From NCBI GenBank assembly GCA_016200025.1, contig JACQFO010000090.1, positions 1-5,173 on the forward strand: a stretch of DNA of 5,173 nt. Direction: 5' to 3'. Origin of the DNA: Nitrososphaerota archaeon. GTDB lineage: Archaea; Thermoproteota; Nitrososphaeria; Nitrososphaerales; Gagatemarchaeaceae. A model generated the notes under the pieces. It was not told the origin of the DNA. It worked only from the letters and a program-made list of their open reading frames with translations, and did no database searches. Position numbers and translations under genes: made by a program. Positions 5,054-5,173 of the stretch are shown here, in pieces (the stretch's first letter is position 1; each line of letters starts with the position of its first letter).

Positions 5054-5173
5054 ATGCCCACGCCCGACCTCGAGGACAGGCTCTTCTGGCTCGCCAATGA
5101 GAAGGAGATCCGCAACGCCGAGACCACCGACGCCTACTTCCTCCACGCCAAGAAGGTCCTCCAGAGGAACAAG
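5054..5173 (+). CDS. pncB: Nicotinate phosphoribosyltransferase, N-terminal 40 residues (partial)
   Basis: An ATG at 5054 opens a frame that runs off the right edge. Residues 15-38 include NEKEIRNAETTDAYF followed by HAKKVLQ. This resembles the N-terminus of archaeal nicotinate phosphoribosyltransferases as I recall them, which begin with a short helix, 'EI..G..TDVYF', then '..T..IL'. The enzyme joins nicotinate to PRPP to make nicotinate mononucleotide in NAD salvage, in the cytoplasm. The catalytic histidine and phosphate-binding residues lie beyond the window, so the call rests on the N-terminal pattern only. The start has no strong Shine-Dalgarno (GGGAAGG lies 11 bases upstream, ending at 5042). 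A T-rich CCTTTTCC (5019-5026) about 30 bases upstream could be a poor TATA box. The stop of the membrane-protein gene is 73 bases upstream, so co-transcription is possible. Confidence 0.65.
   Translation, partial: MPTPDLEDRLFWLANEKEIRNAETTDAYFLHAKKVLQRNK

Noticed and set aside
1..5173. CRISPR arrays, insertion sequences, rRNA or integrase/attachment sites
   Set aside because: No spaced direct repeats, transposase or integrase frames were seen, and no duplicated tRNA 3' end was noticed near the tRNA or around the AT-richer patch.

Overview
The window looks like chromosomal DNA from a fairly high-GC archaeon, probably of the TACK group and possibly Nitrososphaeria-like. The evidence is a complete archaeal transcription factor B gene, TATA-type boxes about 26-28 bases ahead of several starts, likely leaderless starts, and a tRNA-Ala(CGC) that only folds normally if a 20-base insert in its variable loop is removed as a non-canonical archaeal intron. 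The start of an archaeal-type nicotinate phosphoribosyltransferase at the right edge fits. The lineage is inferred from these traits, not from a search.

Layout. Positions 1-122 hold the C-terminal end of a zinc-ribbon protein (+). Convergent with it is a minus-strand pair: a 35-residue single-helix membrane peptide (807-914) followed by a small polytopic NicO/NiCoT-like metal permease (139-783) with an HX4DH motif. From about 880 to 1930 the DNA is visibly less GC-rich (hand count: 28 of 60 G+C in 1201-1260 against 38 of 60 in 2461-2520). This stretch carries two small plus-strand reading frames in the same frame, separated by one TGA: a PD-(D/E)XK nuclease-like protein and a small Cys/His protein. 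It looks like an accessory insertion. Next come tfb (1933-2895) with its own TATA box and an MFS exporter (2955-4217) that starts with TTG, probably leaderless. The tRNA-Ala (minus, 4262-4354) is convergent with the MFS gene. Divergent from the tRNA is a four-helix membrane protein whose real N-terminus lies upstream of the obvious GTG and begins at an ATA codon, or behind a one-base frameshift. The window ends in the first 40 codons of a likely nicotinate phosphoribosyltransferase (5054 onward).

Most of these genes seem to be independently transcribed; the peptide/permease pair and the nuclease/zinc pair are the only operon-like arrangements. The items most worth a second look are the intron-bearing tRNA-Ala, the nuclease/zinc-protein pair in the AT-richer patch, the ATA start overlapping the stop of an 11-codon upstream frame, and the unlisted 35-residue membrane peptide.
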